A stretch of 64,000 bases of DNA from Glycomyces harbinensis (lineage in GTDB: Bacteria; Actinomycetota; Actinomycetes; Mycobacteriales; Micromonosporaceae). How positions within the stretch are numbered: position 1 is the first letter of the stretch; the number at the start of each line of letters is the position of its first letter. The notes under the pieces are model-generated. The model searched no databases. It was not told the DNA's origin and saw only the letters and a list, made by a program, of their open reading frames with translations. The stretch covers positions 310,001 through 374,000 of the forward strand of contig NZ_FNAD01000003.1 of NCBI RefSeq assembly GCF_900101745.1, read 5' to 3'. Below are positions 38,143-48,889 of the stretch, in pieces. A program made the position numbers and the translations under genes.

Positions 38143-39816
38143 GTGCGACGAATGCGAATGACGGTGGCAGCGCTTGCCGCCGCCGGGATGGTGGTAACCA
38201 CCGCCGCCTGTTCCGGAGATGAAGGCGATGTCGACGGCGAGGGCGGCGCCGGCGGCGGCACCGTCAACATGCAGATCGGCGAGATTCGCAGTCTGATCCC
38301 CGGTGGCTCCGGCGAGTCCGAGGGCTATCGGATCATCAAGAACGTCTACGACGGCCTGGTCTACTACGACCGCGAGACGGGCGAACCCAAGAACCTCGTA
38401 GCCGAGGAGATCACCTCCCCGGACAACCAGGTCTGGACGATCAAGATCAAGGACGGGCTCACCTTCCACAACGGCGAGCCGGTGAACGCCGACGCGTTCA
38501 TCCGCTCCTGGGACCGCACCGCATACGCGTCCAACTCGCTCCCGCTGAACTACTTCTTCGGGACCTTCGAGGGCTACGCCGAGATGAACCCCGAGCCGCT
38601 CCCCGAGGACCAGTGGGCCGACCCGGAGGTCCCCGAGTGGGCCCCGATCGACGTCACCCACCTCTCGGGCGTGACCGCGGTCGACGACCTCACCATCGAG
38701 GTCAAGCTGTCCGCGCCGTTCATCGGCTTCCCGACCATGCTCGGCTACGAGGCGTTCTACCCGGTCGCCGAGGAATGCCTGGCCGACACCGAGGCCTGCG
38801 AGGCGAAGCCGATCGGCAACGGCCCCTTCATGTTCGAAGAGGCCTACGACATCGAGAGCGGCGGCACCGCCGTCCGCTGGGAGGACTACGCGGGCGACAT
38901 GCCGGCGCAGATCGACGCCGTCAACTGGAAGGTCTACCTCGAGGGCGACGACTGCTGGGCGGACTTCCTGACCGGCGACATCGACGTCTGCCGCCCGACC
39001 GCGGCCGACTACACGACGGCCATGAACGACCCCGACCTGGAGTCGCGCCACATCCAGCAGGACGACCCGAGCATCCTGATGCTCGCCTTCCCGCTCTACG
39101 ACCCGCAGTACCAGGACGTCAACCTGCGCCGCGCCATCTCGATGGCGATCGACCGAGAGGGCGTCGCGAACGTGGTCGGCCCCGAGCGCTTCTACGCGCT
39201 CGACCAGTGGGTCCCCGACTCGATCCTCGGCGGCGGCACGCACTCCTGCGGTGAGTACTGCACCTACGACCCCGAAGCGGCGGCGGCACTCCTGGCGGAC
39301 GCCGGCGGCTGGCCCGAGGGCGAGAAGATGCAGATCTGGGTGAACGACGCGGCCGACAACGTCGACATCTTCCGCGCCATCGGCGACTCCATCAGCCAGA
39401 GCCTGGGGATCGAGTACGAACTCGTCACCCTGGACTTCCCCGAGTTCCTCGCCACCCGCGAGGAGCACAACCTCGACGGTCCGTTCCGCTCCGGCTGGGG
39501 CCCCGACTACAACCTGAACGAGAACTACCTGGAGCCGATCTACGGCGGCGGCGCCGCGGTCAACGACCAGGGCTGGGAGAACGCCGCTTACGACGCGAAG
39601 ATCCTCGAGGCGGGCGCCGCGGCGACCCTCGACGAGGCCGTGGCCCTGTACGCGGAGGCCGAGGCCATCCTCGCCGCGGACATGCCCAGCGTCCCGGTGT
39701 TCGGCGAGCGGTTCAACTACTTCTACACCGACCGGCTCGAGAACGTCTTCGTCCACCCGATCTACAGCGGCCCGGGCGGCGACTGCGAGCTCCGCGAAGT
39801 CACGGTCATCGAGTAG
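38143..39816 (+). CDS. Peptide-type ABC transporter substrate-binding lipoprotein
   Basis: 557-aa SBP_bac_5 (OppA/DppA-like) protein. A short signal ends in a lipobox TTAAC, lipidated at Cys23, then a Gly/Asp-rich tether. Core text includes YDGLVYYDRETGEPKNLVAE, WTIKIKDGLTFHNGEPVNADAF and LRRAISMAIDREGVANVV. GTG 38143 has GGAG 7 bases upstream and gives a normal signal peptide; the frame is open further upstream but not signal-like. It heads a five-gene importer operon. A 13-bp hairpin follows before the permease gene. Confidence 0.93.
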   Translation: MRRMRMTVAALAAAGMVVTTAACSGDEGDVDGEGGAGGGTVNMQIGEIRSLIPGGSGESEGYRIIKNVYDGLVYYDRETGEPKNLVAEEITSPDNQVWTIKIKDGLTFHNGEPVNADAFIRSWDRTAYASNSLPLNYFFGTFEGYAEMNPEPLPEDQWADPEVPEWAPIDVTHLSGVTAVDDLTIEVKLSAPFIGFPTMLGYEAFYPVAEECLADTEACEAKPIGNGPFMFEEAYDIESGGTAVRWEDYAGDMPAQIDAVNWKVYLEGDDCWADFLTGDIDVCRPTAADYTTAMNDPDLESRHIQQDDPSILMLAFPLYDPQYQDVNLRRAISMAIDREGVANVVGPERFYALDQWVPDSILGGGTHSCGEYCTYDPEAAAALLADAGGWPEGEKMQIWVNDAADNVDIFRAIGDSISQSLGIEYELVTLDFPEFLATREEHNLDGPFRSGWGPDYNLNENYLEPIYGGGAAVNDQGWENAAYDAKILEAGAAATLDEAVALYAEAEAILAADMPSVPVFGERFNYFYTDRLENVFVHPIYSGPGGDCELREVTVIE

Positions 39817-39842
39817 CGCCGACAACTGAAGACCGCCGGGCC

Positions 39843-39882
39843 GGACCGGCCGCAGCCGCGCGAGCGGACCTGCGGCCGGTCC
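39843..39882 (+). terminator. Intra-operon hairpin between binding protein and permease
   Basis: Stem GGACCGGCCGCAG/CTGCGGCCGGTCC, no T run. Likely an attenuating or mRNA-stabilising fold that keeps the binding protein in excess. Confidence 0.6.
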
Positions 39883-39913
39883 GACCCGGGGACTCTGGAA
39901 TTGGAAAGAAACC

Positions 39914-40924
39914 ATGGGACGCTACGTCATCCGCCGGTTGCTGCAAACGCTCCTCACGCTCGGGATCGTGCTCTTCCTGCTCCACTACCTGACCACCCTG
40001 TCCGTCCAGATCAGGGGCAACCCGGCCCTGCTGTTCTTCGGCGGTGACCGCACGCCCGACCCGGGCATGCTGGCACAGGTCGAACGGCTCTACGGGCTCG
40101 ACAACAAGTGCTACGAGCGCACCGGCGACCCGTGCCTGACGCCGTTCGTCGACCGCCTCCAGAACTACCTCCAGGGCGACTTCGGGACCACGCTCAACGG
40201 CAACCGCGACGTCGGGCAGCTCCTCGCGATCTACATCCCGAACACCTTGCGGCTGTTCATCTTCGCGACGATCACGCTCGTGGTCGTCTCGATGGTGCTC
40301 GGCACCTGGGCCGCCCGCCACCGCGGCAGGTTCATCGACCACACCGTGCGCGGCACCACGATCCTCGCCGACTCGGTCCCGGTCTTCCTCATCCTGCTGT
40401 CCTACGTGTACATCGTCGCCGTCCCGCTCACCCGCTGGGCCAGGGACATCTGGGGCACCGAGTCGTTCATGGGCCAGGTGTTCAGACCCAACTACAACCC
40501 CGACTATCCATGGACCACGATCATCATCCCGGGCATCATCGTCGGCACGGTCGGACTCGCGACCATGACCCGACTGATCCGGGCGAGCCAGCTGGAGAAC
40601 ATGGGCTCCGACTTCGTGCGCACCGCCAAGGCCAAGGGCCTAAAGCCGATGCGCATCACGATCGTCCACATCATCCGCAACTCGATGATCCCGATCATCA
40701 CCGGCATCGGCTTCCTGTTCGCGTTCATGCTCTCCGGCGCCGTCCTGACCGAAGGCGTCATGGGCATCCCGGGCATGGGCCGCATGATCTTCCAGGCGGT
40801 GCAGCGCCAGGAGGGCAACCTCGTCATCGTCGGCCTCACAGTCTCGGCCTTCGTCGTGGTGTTCGTGTCCCTGGTCGTCGACCTCCTCTACGCCGCACTC
40901 GACCCGAGGATCCGCTATGAGTGA
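39914..40924 (+). CDS. Peptide ABC transporter permease (DppB/OppB type)
   Basis: 336 aa with six predicted helices. The N-terminal YVIRRLLQTLLTLGIVLFLLH is the family start, and the ATPase-contact (EAA-like) region is MGSDFVRTAKAKGLKPMRITIVHIIRNS (two blocks, about 235-262). GGAAAG precedes the ATG. The next permease gene overlaps its end by eight bases. Confidence 0.93.
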   Translation: MGRYVIRRLLQTLLTLGIVLFLLHYLTTLSVQIRGNPALLFFGGDRTPDPGMLAQVERLYGLDNKCYERTGDPCLTPFVDRLQNYLQGDFGTTLNGNRDVGQLLAIYIPNTLRLFIFATITLVVVSMVLGTWAARHRGRFIDHTVRGTTILADSVPVFLILLSYVYIVAVPLTRWARDIWGTESFMGQVFRPNYNPDYPWTTIIIPGIIVGTVGLATMTRLIRASQLENMGSDFVRTAKAKGLKPMRITIVHIIRNSMIPIITGIGFLFAFMLSGAVLTEGVMGIPGMGRMIFQAVQRQEGNLVIVGLTVSAFVVVFVSLVVDLLYAALDPRIRYE

Positions 40925-41837
40925 GCTGATCGCGCCCTCCCCGTCCGCCGAGCGACAGGCCTCGCTGTGGTCGGACGCGTTCCGCGCCATGCGCAAGCGC
41001 CCCGACGTCATCATCGCGACGCTCGTGCTCCTGATCGTCTTCGCGATGGCGGCCTTCCCGCGCCTGTTCACCGACAAGGACCCGACCGTGTGCCTGGGCC
41101 GCGAGGCCCGGCTGCGGCCCGACACCTGGTTCACCGGAGACCATCCACTGGGGACCGACGCGTTCGGCTGCGACTTCGCCGCCACGCTCGTCCACGGCAC
41201 CCGGCCCACGATCACGCTGGCGCTCAGCGTCATCGTCGTCTCGGTCGTGGTCGGCCTCGTCCTGGGCATCTACGCGGGCTACTACGGCCGCTGGGTCGAC
41301 GGCCTCATCTCGCGGGCGCTGGACGTCTTCATCGTCATCCCGATGCTCATGGGCGCCGTCCTCATCCTGAGCCTGTTCCGCGGGCGCGTCTCCGCCGACA
41401 GCCTCATGGAGACGATCGCCGCGCCGGCGATCGCCCTGGCGCTCTTCGGATGGATGGAGTTCTGCCGCTACACCAGGGCCGCGACCCTGGAGACCAAGAA
41501 CCTCGACTACGTGGTCGCCGCGAAGTGCCTCGGCGCCTCCGACCGGCGGATCATGTTCAAGCACATCCTGCCCAACGCGATCGTCCCGGTCACGGCCGTC
41601 ATCCCCACCACCATCGGCGGCATCATCGTCACCGAGTCGGCCCTGGCCGTCCTCGGCATCGGCGTGCAGCCGCCGGCGACCAGCTGGGGCGTGCTCCTGT
41701 CCAAGGGCACCGAATGGGCCGGCGGCGGGTACGTCTACCTGTTCGCCTGGCCGCTGGCCATGCTCATCCTGACCGTGTTCGCGTTCGCGACCTTCGGCGA
41801 CGCCCTGCGCGACGCCCTCGACCCGAAACTGAGGTGA
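40917..41837 (+). CDS. Peptide ABC transporter permease (DppC/OppC type)
   Basis: 306 aa, N-terminal cytoplasmic stretch then six helices. HPLGTDAFGCDFAATLVHG and the contact loop NLDYVVAAKCLGASDRRIMF are the expected DppC marks. Starts ATG inside the end of the dppB-like gene. Its stop is embedded in the RBS of the next gene. Confidence 0.93.
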   Translation: MSELIAPSPSAERQASLWSDAFRAMRKRPDVIIATLVLLIVFAMAAFPRLFTDKDPTVCLGREARLRPDTWFTGDHPLGTDAFGCDFAATLVHGTRPTITLALSVIVVSVVVGLVLGIYAGYYGRWVDGLISRALDVFIVIPMLMGAVLILSLFRGRVSADSLMETIAAPAIALALFGWMEFCRYTRAATLETKNLDYVVAAKCLGASDRRIMFKHILPNAIVPVTAVIPTTIGGIIVTESALAVLGIGVQPPATSWGVLLSKGTEWAGGGYVYLFAWPLAMLILTVFAFATFGDALRDALDPKLR

Positions 41838-41842
41838 ACCCG

Positions 41843-43907
<2,065 letters not shown>

Positions 43908-43927
43908 CGAACGACCGAAGTCAAGGG

Positions 43928-43962
43928 GCGCCCTCTTTGTCCGAAGAGGGCGCTCTTTGTTT
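43928..43962 (+). terminator. Terminator of the peptide importer operon
   Basis: 10-bp perfect stem GCGCCCTCTT/AAGAGGGCGC, loop TGTCCG, then TCTTTGTTT. Confidence 0.88.
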
Positions 43963-43989
43963 CGTTACCCGCGAACGCGCTCTCTCGGC

Positions 43990-44018
43990 TTGACAAGGTT
44001 TCATGATCACCTTAATGT
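43990..44018 (+). promoter_or_regulatory. Strong vegetative-type promoter
   Basis: TTGACA, 17-base spacer, TAATGT: the closest match to the housekeeping consensus in the window. It lies in an AT-rich stretch and would give a leader of about 120 bases before the ORF at 44147. Confidence 0.75.
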
Positions 44019-44146
44019 CGAGCATCCCTCGAATAATTGTAGCTTCGACAAATACGAAACGGTAACTTCACCGCGCGTATCGGTCGGCGTCACCGGTTCG
44101 AGTTCCCTCCGCTCTGCATTCGAACTCTCCACACAGGAGTGACCTG

Positions 44147-44215
44147 ATGACCATGAACCGCAAGACGACAGACGGGGTCGAGGGCTTCTCGGCGCCGCAG
44201 CTGCGAGGCCGGTAG
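44147..44215 (+). CDS. 22-codon ORF in frame with, and upstream of, the next gene
   Basis: ATG with CAGGAG about 8 bases upstream; 22 codons (MTMNRKTTDGVEG...LRGR) then TAG. The next gene begins with ATG 44231 in the same frame, 15 bases after the TAG, and has no RBS of its own. Either this is a leader peptide that couples translation, or the TAG is a nonsense change in the true N-terminus of the following gene. The two N-termini look alike (SAPQLRGR and AAPPQFRRAE). Confidence 0.5.
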   Translation: MTMNRKTTDGVEGFSAPQLRGR

Positions 44216-44230
44216 CCGGGCTTCGCCGAC

Positions 44231-45859
44231 ATGACCGACCCCAGCGCGGCCCCGCCGCAGTTCAGGCGGGCGGAACCCGACGCCGACCGCTCCAACACCG
44301 CCACCTGGCACCTGTGCGCACGTGTCTACATGGACCCGGCCTTCCGGGACCACGTCCTCAACGACTACTACGAGCGAGAGGACCGGGCGCTCGCCCCGGA
44401 CCCGGGCATCGACCGCGGCCTCGTGGTGCGCCACGCCCTCCATGCGCGCACCGTCAACGCCGGCGCGATGCTCGCGATCTTCGGGCTCGGCCTCGTGCTG
44501 ATGGCGTCCCAGCCCTGGGCCGACCGGCTCGTGCTGGCCGCGGTCTGCCTCTGCTGGCTGGCGGCGGCCTGCGTCGTGCAGCAGGCCGCCGCGAACTGGC
44601 GGCTGCGCATGGAGACCTACTCGGTGGGGGCGCTGTTCTACGGACTCCCGATCCGGTTCGTCGTCGGCGCCGGAGCGGCGCTCCTCGCGATCGGATGGCT
44701 GGTCGGCTGGGACCGCCGCCCGTGGCACCTGGCGGCCCAGCTCGGGGGACTGGCGCTCATCAGCGCGCTCGCCGGCCTCTACCGCGGGTACCGCGTCGCG
44801 CGGATTCCGAACGGCAGGAACCCTCCCGGAGTGCCGAACCCCTGGCTCGCCAGGATCGAGCGGACCCGCGGCGCGGAGGTCGTCACGCACCGGCCCGAGC
44901 TCGCGATCGTCGGCTTCGGCATCCGCGGCGCGGTCGCGCAGGTCGTGCTGCCGCTGCGCACGCCGAACCGGGCGCCCGCACCGGAGCTGGTGGACCTGGA
45001 GCTCATCGTCAAGGAGGTGCGCGCGCACATCGAGTCGCTCGCGACCGAGGCGTGCGCCGAGAGCGACCTGCCGCGGCTGGAGCTGTTCGAGCACGTCTTC
45101 GTGGCCGACTCCGAGGTTCGCCGGCCGGTGTACTGGGTGAAGGACCTGCACGTCGGCGGACGGACCTTCGAGTCGATCGCCGACATCCGCTCGGCGCCGT
45201 TGCCGATGGTCCAGCCGTTCCTGCGCATCCAGGTGTCGCAGTCCGGCGGGGAGCTGGTCACGAACCTGTTCGTGCGCTTCGTGTTGGAGGTCGACACCCT
45301 GACGATCGACTTCGCGCCCTACCACCTGCTCCCGACGCAGGCCCGGTTCAGGTTGTTCCGCGACGGCGAGGCGGAGGCCGCGCCGCTCCTGGTGTGCAGT
45401 GCGGGCTTCGGGTTCATGGCGGTGCCGCTGATCGTCCTGCAGGCGCCCGTCAGCGCCGCCAAGACGCTCTGGCGGTGGACCGCGCGCGGCACGCGGCCGT
45501 TCATTCGCTGGATCGACTGGACGCCTGGGGAATGCGGTGCGGGCAACGGCATCCGTGAGGCCAGCGTCGACGAGAGCGTGAGCCATTCGGCGGCGGCGGA
45601 GGCGACCGAGCGGATGGCGGCCCTGCTGGTGCGCCAGTGCAAGGCCGGGCTCCGCCAGCACCTGCGGGACCGGATCGACGTCAGCCGGCTCGAAGTCGAC
45701 AAGGGCGAGCCGGTCCACCACCACCAGTACAACTTCCACAGCGACGGCGGCGAGATCTCGATCGCTTCGGTCGGCCCGCGGTCGCGTGCGGTCGTGGGGG
45801 CGATGGGCCGCCGCAGCCGCGGCGCGGTGAACCGGCTGCTCGACCTGTTCAGGCCGTGA
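44231..45859 (+). CDS. Membrane protein of unknown function
   Basis: 542 aa; I do not recognise the family. Residues 1-70 are polar; four hydrophobic helices follow at about 76-93, 98-118, 141-162 and 170-187. A large soluble part (about 200-390) is rich in beta-like alternating segments (VDLELIVKEVRAHIESLA, LEVDTLTIDFAPYHLL). Another hydrophobic patch is at about 393-415 and the C-terminus is His- and Arg-rich. It lies behind the strong promoter at 43990 and an in-frame 22-codon ORF. No RBS lies before ATG 44231, so expression may depend on re-initiation. No linked enzyme gives a clue to its job. Confidence 0.7.
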   Translation: MTDPSAAPPQFRRAEPDADRSNTATWHLCARVYMDPAFRDHVLNDYYEREDRALAPDPGIDRGLVVRHALHARTVNAGAMLAIFGLGLVLMASQPWADRLVLAAVCLCWLAAACVVQQAAANWRLRMETYSVGALFYGLPIRFVVGAGAALLAIGWLVGWDRRPWHLAAQLGGLALISALAGLYRGYRVARIPNGRNPPGVPNPWLARIERTRGAEVVTHRPELAIVGFGIRGAVAQVVLPLRTPNRAPAPELVDLELIVKEVRAHIESLATEACAESDLPRLELFEHVFVADSEVRRPVYWVKDLHVGGRTFESIADIRSAPLPMVQPFLRIQVSQSGGELVTNLFVRFVLEVDTLTIDFAPYHLLPTQARFRLFRDGEAEAAPLLVCSAGFGFMAVPLIVLQAPVSAAKTLWRWTARGTRPFIRWIDWTPGECGAGNGIREASVDESVSHSAAAEATERMAALLVRQCKAGLRQHLRDRIDVSRLEVDKGEPVHHHQYNFHSDGGEISIASVGPRSRAVVGAMGRRSRGAVNRLLDLFRP

Positions 45860-45863
45860 ACGG

Positions 45864-45895
45864 CGGGAGGGCTCCGCAATCGCGGAGCCCTCCCG
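45864..45895. terminator. Bidirectional terminator
   Basis: 14-bp perfect stem CGGGAGGGCTCCGC/GCGGAGCCCTCCCG, loop AATC, between converging genes. Confidence 0.82.
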
Positions 45896-45907
45896 TTCGC
45901 CTGGCGT

Positions 45908-46333
45908 TCAGGCCCTGCGGTGGCGGTGCTTCGTGGTCTTCTCGACCGAGCCGTCGGGGTTGTACACGGTCCACTCGCCGACCTTCTTGCCGTGGTCGTA
46001 CTCGCCCCGGTCGATCAGCACGCCCTCGGCGGTCCAGCGTTCCCACAGGCCGTGCTTCTCCTCGCGGTCGAAACCGCCGCTCTGGAGCCGCTCGCCGTTG
46101 GCCCGCCACCAGTTCCAGTGCCCGTGGACCGCTCCCGCCTCGAACGGGCCGACCGATCGCAGCCGCCCGTCGTCGGCGAAATGCCTCCAGACGCCTTCGC
46201 GAACGCCTTCGACGTACTCGCCGGTCATGAAGCCGCCGTGCGCGTCCCGTTCGGCCCACGGCCCGGTCTTGCGGCCCCGGTCGTCGAGCGCGTTCGGCAT
46301 CGTCTCAGGGTCGGGCGCGTCCTGCGCGTCCAT
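45908..46333 (-). CDS. MORN-type (YwqK-like) repeat protein
   Basis: 141 aa with about five tandem MORN_2-like units, recognisable by G-x-W and GEY/GGF turns: RKTGPWAERDAHGGFMTGEY, REGVWRHFADDGRL, VHGHWNWWRANGERLQSGGF, KHGLWERWTAEGVLIDRGEY and KVGEWTVYNPDGS. YwqK-family proteins have been proposed as immunity or antitoxin proteins for secreted nucleases; no toxin gene is next to this one, so that role is unproven here. It lacks a signal peptide. Confidence 0.8.
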   Translation of the reverse strand: MDAQDAPDPETMPNALDDRGRKTGPWAERDAHGGFMTGEYVEGVREGVWRHFADDGRLRSVGPFEAGAVHGHWNWWRANGERLQSGGFDREEKHGLWERWTAEGVLIDRGEYDHGKKVGEWTVYNPDGSVEKTTKHRHRRA

Positions 46334-46418
46334 GCGTCACCTCCGGTCGGGGCCGCTCGGGCGGCCCTTCAGCCGAGCCTAGGCGCGATGCCGGTGCGGC
46401 GCAGGCGGTTGACAGAGG

Positions 46419-46952
46419 TCAGCGGGTCAACGCGTCGGCCAGGGCCAGCAGCGCCGAGACGAGCAGGACCGGGCCGGTCGTCGCGCCGACCACCGCGCTC
46501 ACCGTCAGCGCCCTCGCTCTCGCGACGAACACCGACGCCACCGCGGCGACGGTGATCAGCGCGGCCGTGACGTGCACGGCGGGGATCTCCAGGATCACCG
46601 CGACCGGGAAGAGGTGCACGCCCACCACGAACGCGATCCACGCCGGGATGAGCTCCGTGCGCCTGCGCCACGCCAGGAGGCCCGCGCCGAGTCCGGCCAG
46701 GGCGAACTCGATGCCGACCGTGATGCCGAACAGCTCCCCGGTGCGGTCGCCGAAGACCGTGCCGTCGGACCAGTGCCGCCACAGCAGCAGTCCGCCGCCG
46801 ATCGCGGTGAGGCCGCTGAGGATCGAGCCGATCCGCAAGGGCCACAGCCATGACGCCGGAGGCTTCTCCTGGGCCCAGCCGAACCAGGCCATGGCGAAGA
46901 AGCCGAAGACGGCCGCGAGTCCGGCGGCGTCGCGAAGGTGTTCGGGGCTCAA
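46419..46952 (-). CDS. Small integral membrane protein, unknown function
   Basis: 177 aa with about six hydrophobic helices (for example LRIGSILSGLTAIGGGLLLW, TVGIEFALAGLGAGLLAW, ALITVAAVASVFVAR). No motif recognised. It is transcribed toward the MORN-type gene, 85 bases away, and begins 42 bases after the end of the frameshifted acetyltransferase on the same strand. Confidence 0.65.
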   Translation of the reverse strand: MSPEHLRDAAGLAAVFGFFAMAWFGWAQEKPPASWLWPLRIGSILSGLTAIGGGLLLWRHWSDGTVFGDRTGELFGITVGIEFALAGLGAGLLAWRRRTELIPAWIAFVVGVHLFPVAVILEIPAVHVTAALITVAAVASVFVARARALTVSAVVGATTGPVLLVSALLALADALTR

Positions 46953-46994
46953 GGCGGGCCTTTGCTTTCGGGGCGGGAGGGCGTGCGCGCCAGC

Positions 46995-47472
46995 CTATCC
47001 GGCCGCGGCGAGCGGCTTCTCGTAGCAGAGCGAGATGGCCGAGCCCGCGTAGTGGCCGAACAGCGGTATCCGCCGGTAGCCCTCGCGCTCGTAGAAGCGG
47101 ATCGCCTCCGGCTGCGCGTCGCCGGTCTCGAGCCTGACGGTGGTCCAGCCCCGTTCGCGGGCGGCGTCCTCCAGCGCGGCCAGGATCGCGGCGGCCACGC
47201 CCGAACCGCGCGACTGCGGGATGACGTACATGCTTGATCTCGGCCGAGGCGGCGTCGAGGGCGCGGAGGGCGCCGCAGCCCAGCGCGCCGCCGTCGGCGT
47301 CGAACGCCATGACGAACACGTCGACGTCCTCGGCGGAGGGCGCCGGGCCGGGCTCGTGGTCGTCGCAGCCGTAGACGGCGTCGAGCTCGGCCCGCTGGCT
47401 CAGGCGCAGCGCGATCCCCTGCGGGTCTTCCCAGTCGCGCAGTTCGATGGTCCAGGTGGCGGTGGTCGGCAT
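46995..47472 (-). pseudogene. GNAT acetyltransferase, broken by a frameshift
   Basis: Two frames together make one GNAT protein of about 158 aa. Residues 1-80 (MPTTATWTIELRD ... GCGALRALDAASAEIK) read from 47472 to 47233, and the acetyl-CoA-binding half (MYVIPQSRGSGVAAAILAAL; YEREGYRRIPLFGHY) reads from 47231 to 46995 in another frame. At the joint the sequence is AAG-C-ATG where homologues would have two more bases (for example AAG-CGC-ATG), so a two-base loss is the simplest cause. It is divergent from the TetR gene and probably its target. Confidence 0.82.
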
Positions 47473-47498
47473 GGCGTGGTCCTGTCGCAGCGAGTGTC

Positions 47499-47528
47499 GT
47501 AACAGATGTTACCGTAACACTTGTTACG
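47499..47528. promoter_or_regulatory. Twin palindromic operators between acetyltransferase and TetR genes
   Basis: Two adjacent palindromes: GTAACA-GA-TGTTAC (47499-47512) and CGTAACA-CT-TGTTACG (47513-47528). Same half-site TGTTAC. They lie directly upstream of the TetR gene and 27 bases before the acetyltransferase start, so they are the likely binding sites of that TetR protein. Confidence 0.8.
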
Positions 47529-47554
47529 AAGAAATCGACCGAGGGGAGCGGGCC

Positions 47555-48142
47555 ATCGCACGCAGGGCGGATCACGGGGCGCAGCAGGAGCGCATCTCCG
47601 AGGCGGTGTGGACCCTCCTGGCGGGCAAGGGCATCGAGCACCTCACCATCCGCGCGGTCGCCCAGGCGGCCGGATGCACGACCGGTTTGGTGATGCACCG
47701 CTTCCCGGGGCGCCGCGCGCTCCTCGTGCACGCCCGCGACCTGCTCCACGCCCGCACCCGCGTCCGCGTCGAACGGATCGAGGCCGAAGCGCCCACCCCG
47801 CGCGCGGCCCTGCGAGCGGTACTCGCGCAGGGCATGGCGCTCACCGAGGACTCCGCCCAGGAAGCCCTGGTCTGGATGGGGTTCCTCGCCGCCTCGGTCG
47901 GCGACGAAGAACTGATCGCCTTGCACCGCAAGAACAACCGCGCCTGGAGGGACCGCGTGGCCCGCCTGGTCGCCGCATCCGCCCCGGACTGGCCCGCCGA
48001 GCGCGCCGACGCGGCCGTGTTCGCCCTGGTCGCGGCCTCCGAAGGCGCGGCCCAACTCGCGTGCTTCGACCCCGAGGTCTACGACGCCCGCGCACAGGAG
48101 TCCATGCTCGACGCGACCCTGGAGGCCCTCGGCCTGTCCTGA
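47555..48142 (+). CDS. TetR-family (BetI-like) regulator with apparent ATC start
   Basis: 195 aa, the normal TetR length, if translation starts at ATC 47555 with GAGGGGAG six bases upstream. The helix-turn-helix is TIRAVAQAAGCTTGLVMHRFPGRRALL (two blocks), and the C-terminal part resembles BetI-type ligand domains. Homologues start M-ARRADHG, where this sequence has I-ARRADHG. In-frame ATG codons exist at 47447 and 47471, but using them would translate through the operators. GTG or TTG codons in frame near the RBS are absent. So either ATC is used or the start was lost by a point change. It should repress itself and the divergent acetyltransferase. Confidence 0.8.
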   Translation: MARRADHGAQQERISEAVWTLLAGKGIEHLTIRAVAQAAGCTTGLVMHRFPGRRALLVHARDLLHARTRVRVERIEAEAPTPRAALRAVLAQGMALTEDSAQEALVWMGFLAASVGDEELIALHRKNNRAWRDRVARLVAASAPDWPAERADAAVFALVAASEGAAQLACFDPEVYDARAQESMLDATLEALGLS

Positions 48143-48193
48143 CTCGACGGTGGGGCCCGGCGGCCGGGAGTGGATTCGCACCGCGGCATCTCG

Positions 48194-48199
48194 TAGTAT
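48194..48199 (+). promoter_or_regulatory. Candidate -10 box for the gene at 48232
   Basis: TAGTAT, 32 bases before the TTG start; GGAG follows as RBS. Confidence 0.4.
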
Positions 48200-48231
48200 T
48201 GACGGTTCGCAGCCGATGATCGGAGCCTCTC

Positions 48232-48819
48232 TTGATCCGACCGACGACCGGACTCCCCGACCCCGCCCCGCGCAGGTCCCTTGCGGCGACCTGGCTGGCG
48301 CTCATGGTCGCCGGGGTCTCCCTGGTGTGCGCCGCCGCGGCGTGGGCCGCCGCCTCCCCCGCCCAGGCCGACGCCGCCGCGAGGCTGCTCGACCGCGACG
48401 ACGAGTTCGCCCGGCACTACCTCCTGCAGCTCGACCAGATCGTGCAGTTCCGGTTCCTCGACCTCGCGATCGCCTACCTCGCCGGCGCCGTGCTCTTCAC
48501 CGCCCTCGCCGTCGCCGTCCGCATCGGCCCCCGCTGGTCGGTCGTGGCCACCGGATCGCTCAGCGCCGCAGGGGTGCTCATCATCGCGTGGTTCGCCATC
48601 GGCCGCGTCCTGGCCGGGCTTCCCCCGGTCGGCGACTGGGGCTACGACGAGATCGCGCCGATGCTCATGGAAGGCGCCCCGGCCTGGTTCGGCACCGCCG
48701 AGCAGCTGCCCCTGCTGGCCGCGTTCGCGGGGCTGCCGCTCATCCTCGTGCTCCTGTTCATCGGCCACATCCGGGCCCGGGCCCCGCACGGGGCGGACGG
48801 CCCCGAACTCGGCTGGTGA
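48232..48819 (+). CDS. Membrane protein of unknown function
   Basis: 195 aa with four likely helices (about 20-42, 72-95, 103-125, 160-180). No family recognised. TTG is chosen because GGAG lies about 7 bases upstream; the nearest ATG (48216) is out of frame. It follows the TetR gene on the same strand, 89 bases apart, with its own -10 candidate. Confidence 0.62.
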   Translation: MIRPTTGLPDPAPRRSLAATWLALMVAGVSLVCAAAAWAAASPAQADAAARLLDRDDEFARHYLLQLDQIVQFRFLDLAIAYLAGAVLFTALAVAVRIGPRWSVVATGSLSAAGVLIIAWFAIGRVLAGLPPVGDWGYDEIAPMLMEGAPAWFGTAEQLPLLAAFAGLPLILVLLFIGHIRARAPHGADGPELGW

Positions 48820-48889
48820 ACCGATAAACCCGTGCGCCCCACGGCGCGCACGGGTATCGTGCGTTCCGCCTCCGACGAAAGGAACGCGC

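Noticed and set aside
45908-46333. MORN-type protein as antitoxin of a toxin pair
   Set aside because: No nuclease or toxin-like gene adjoins it; the neighbour is a plain membrane protein.
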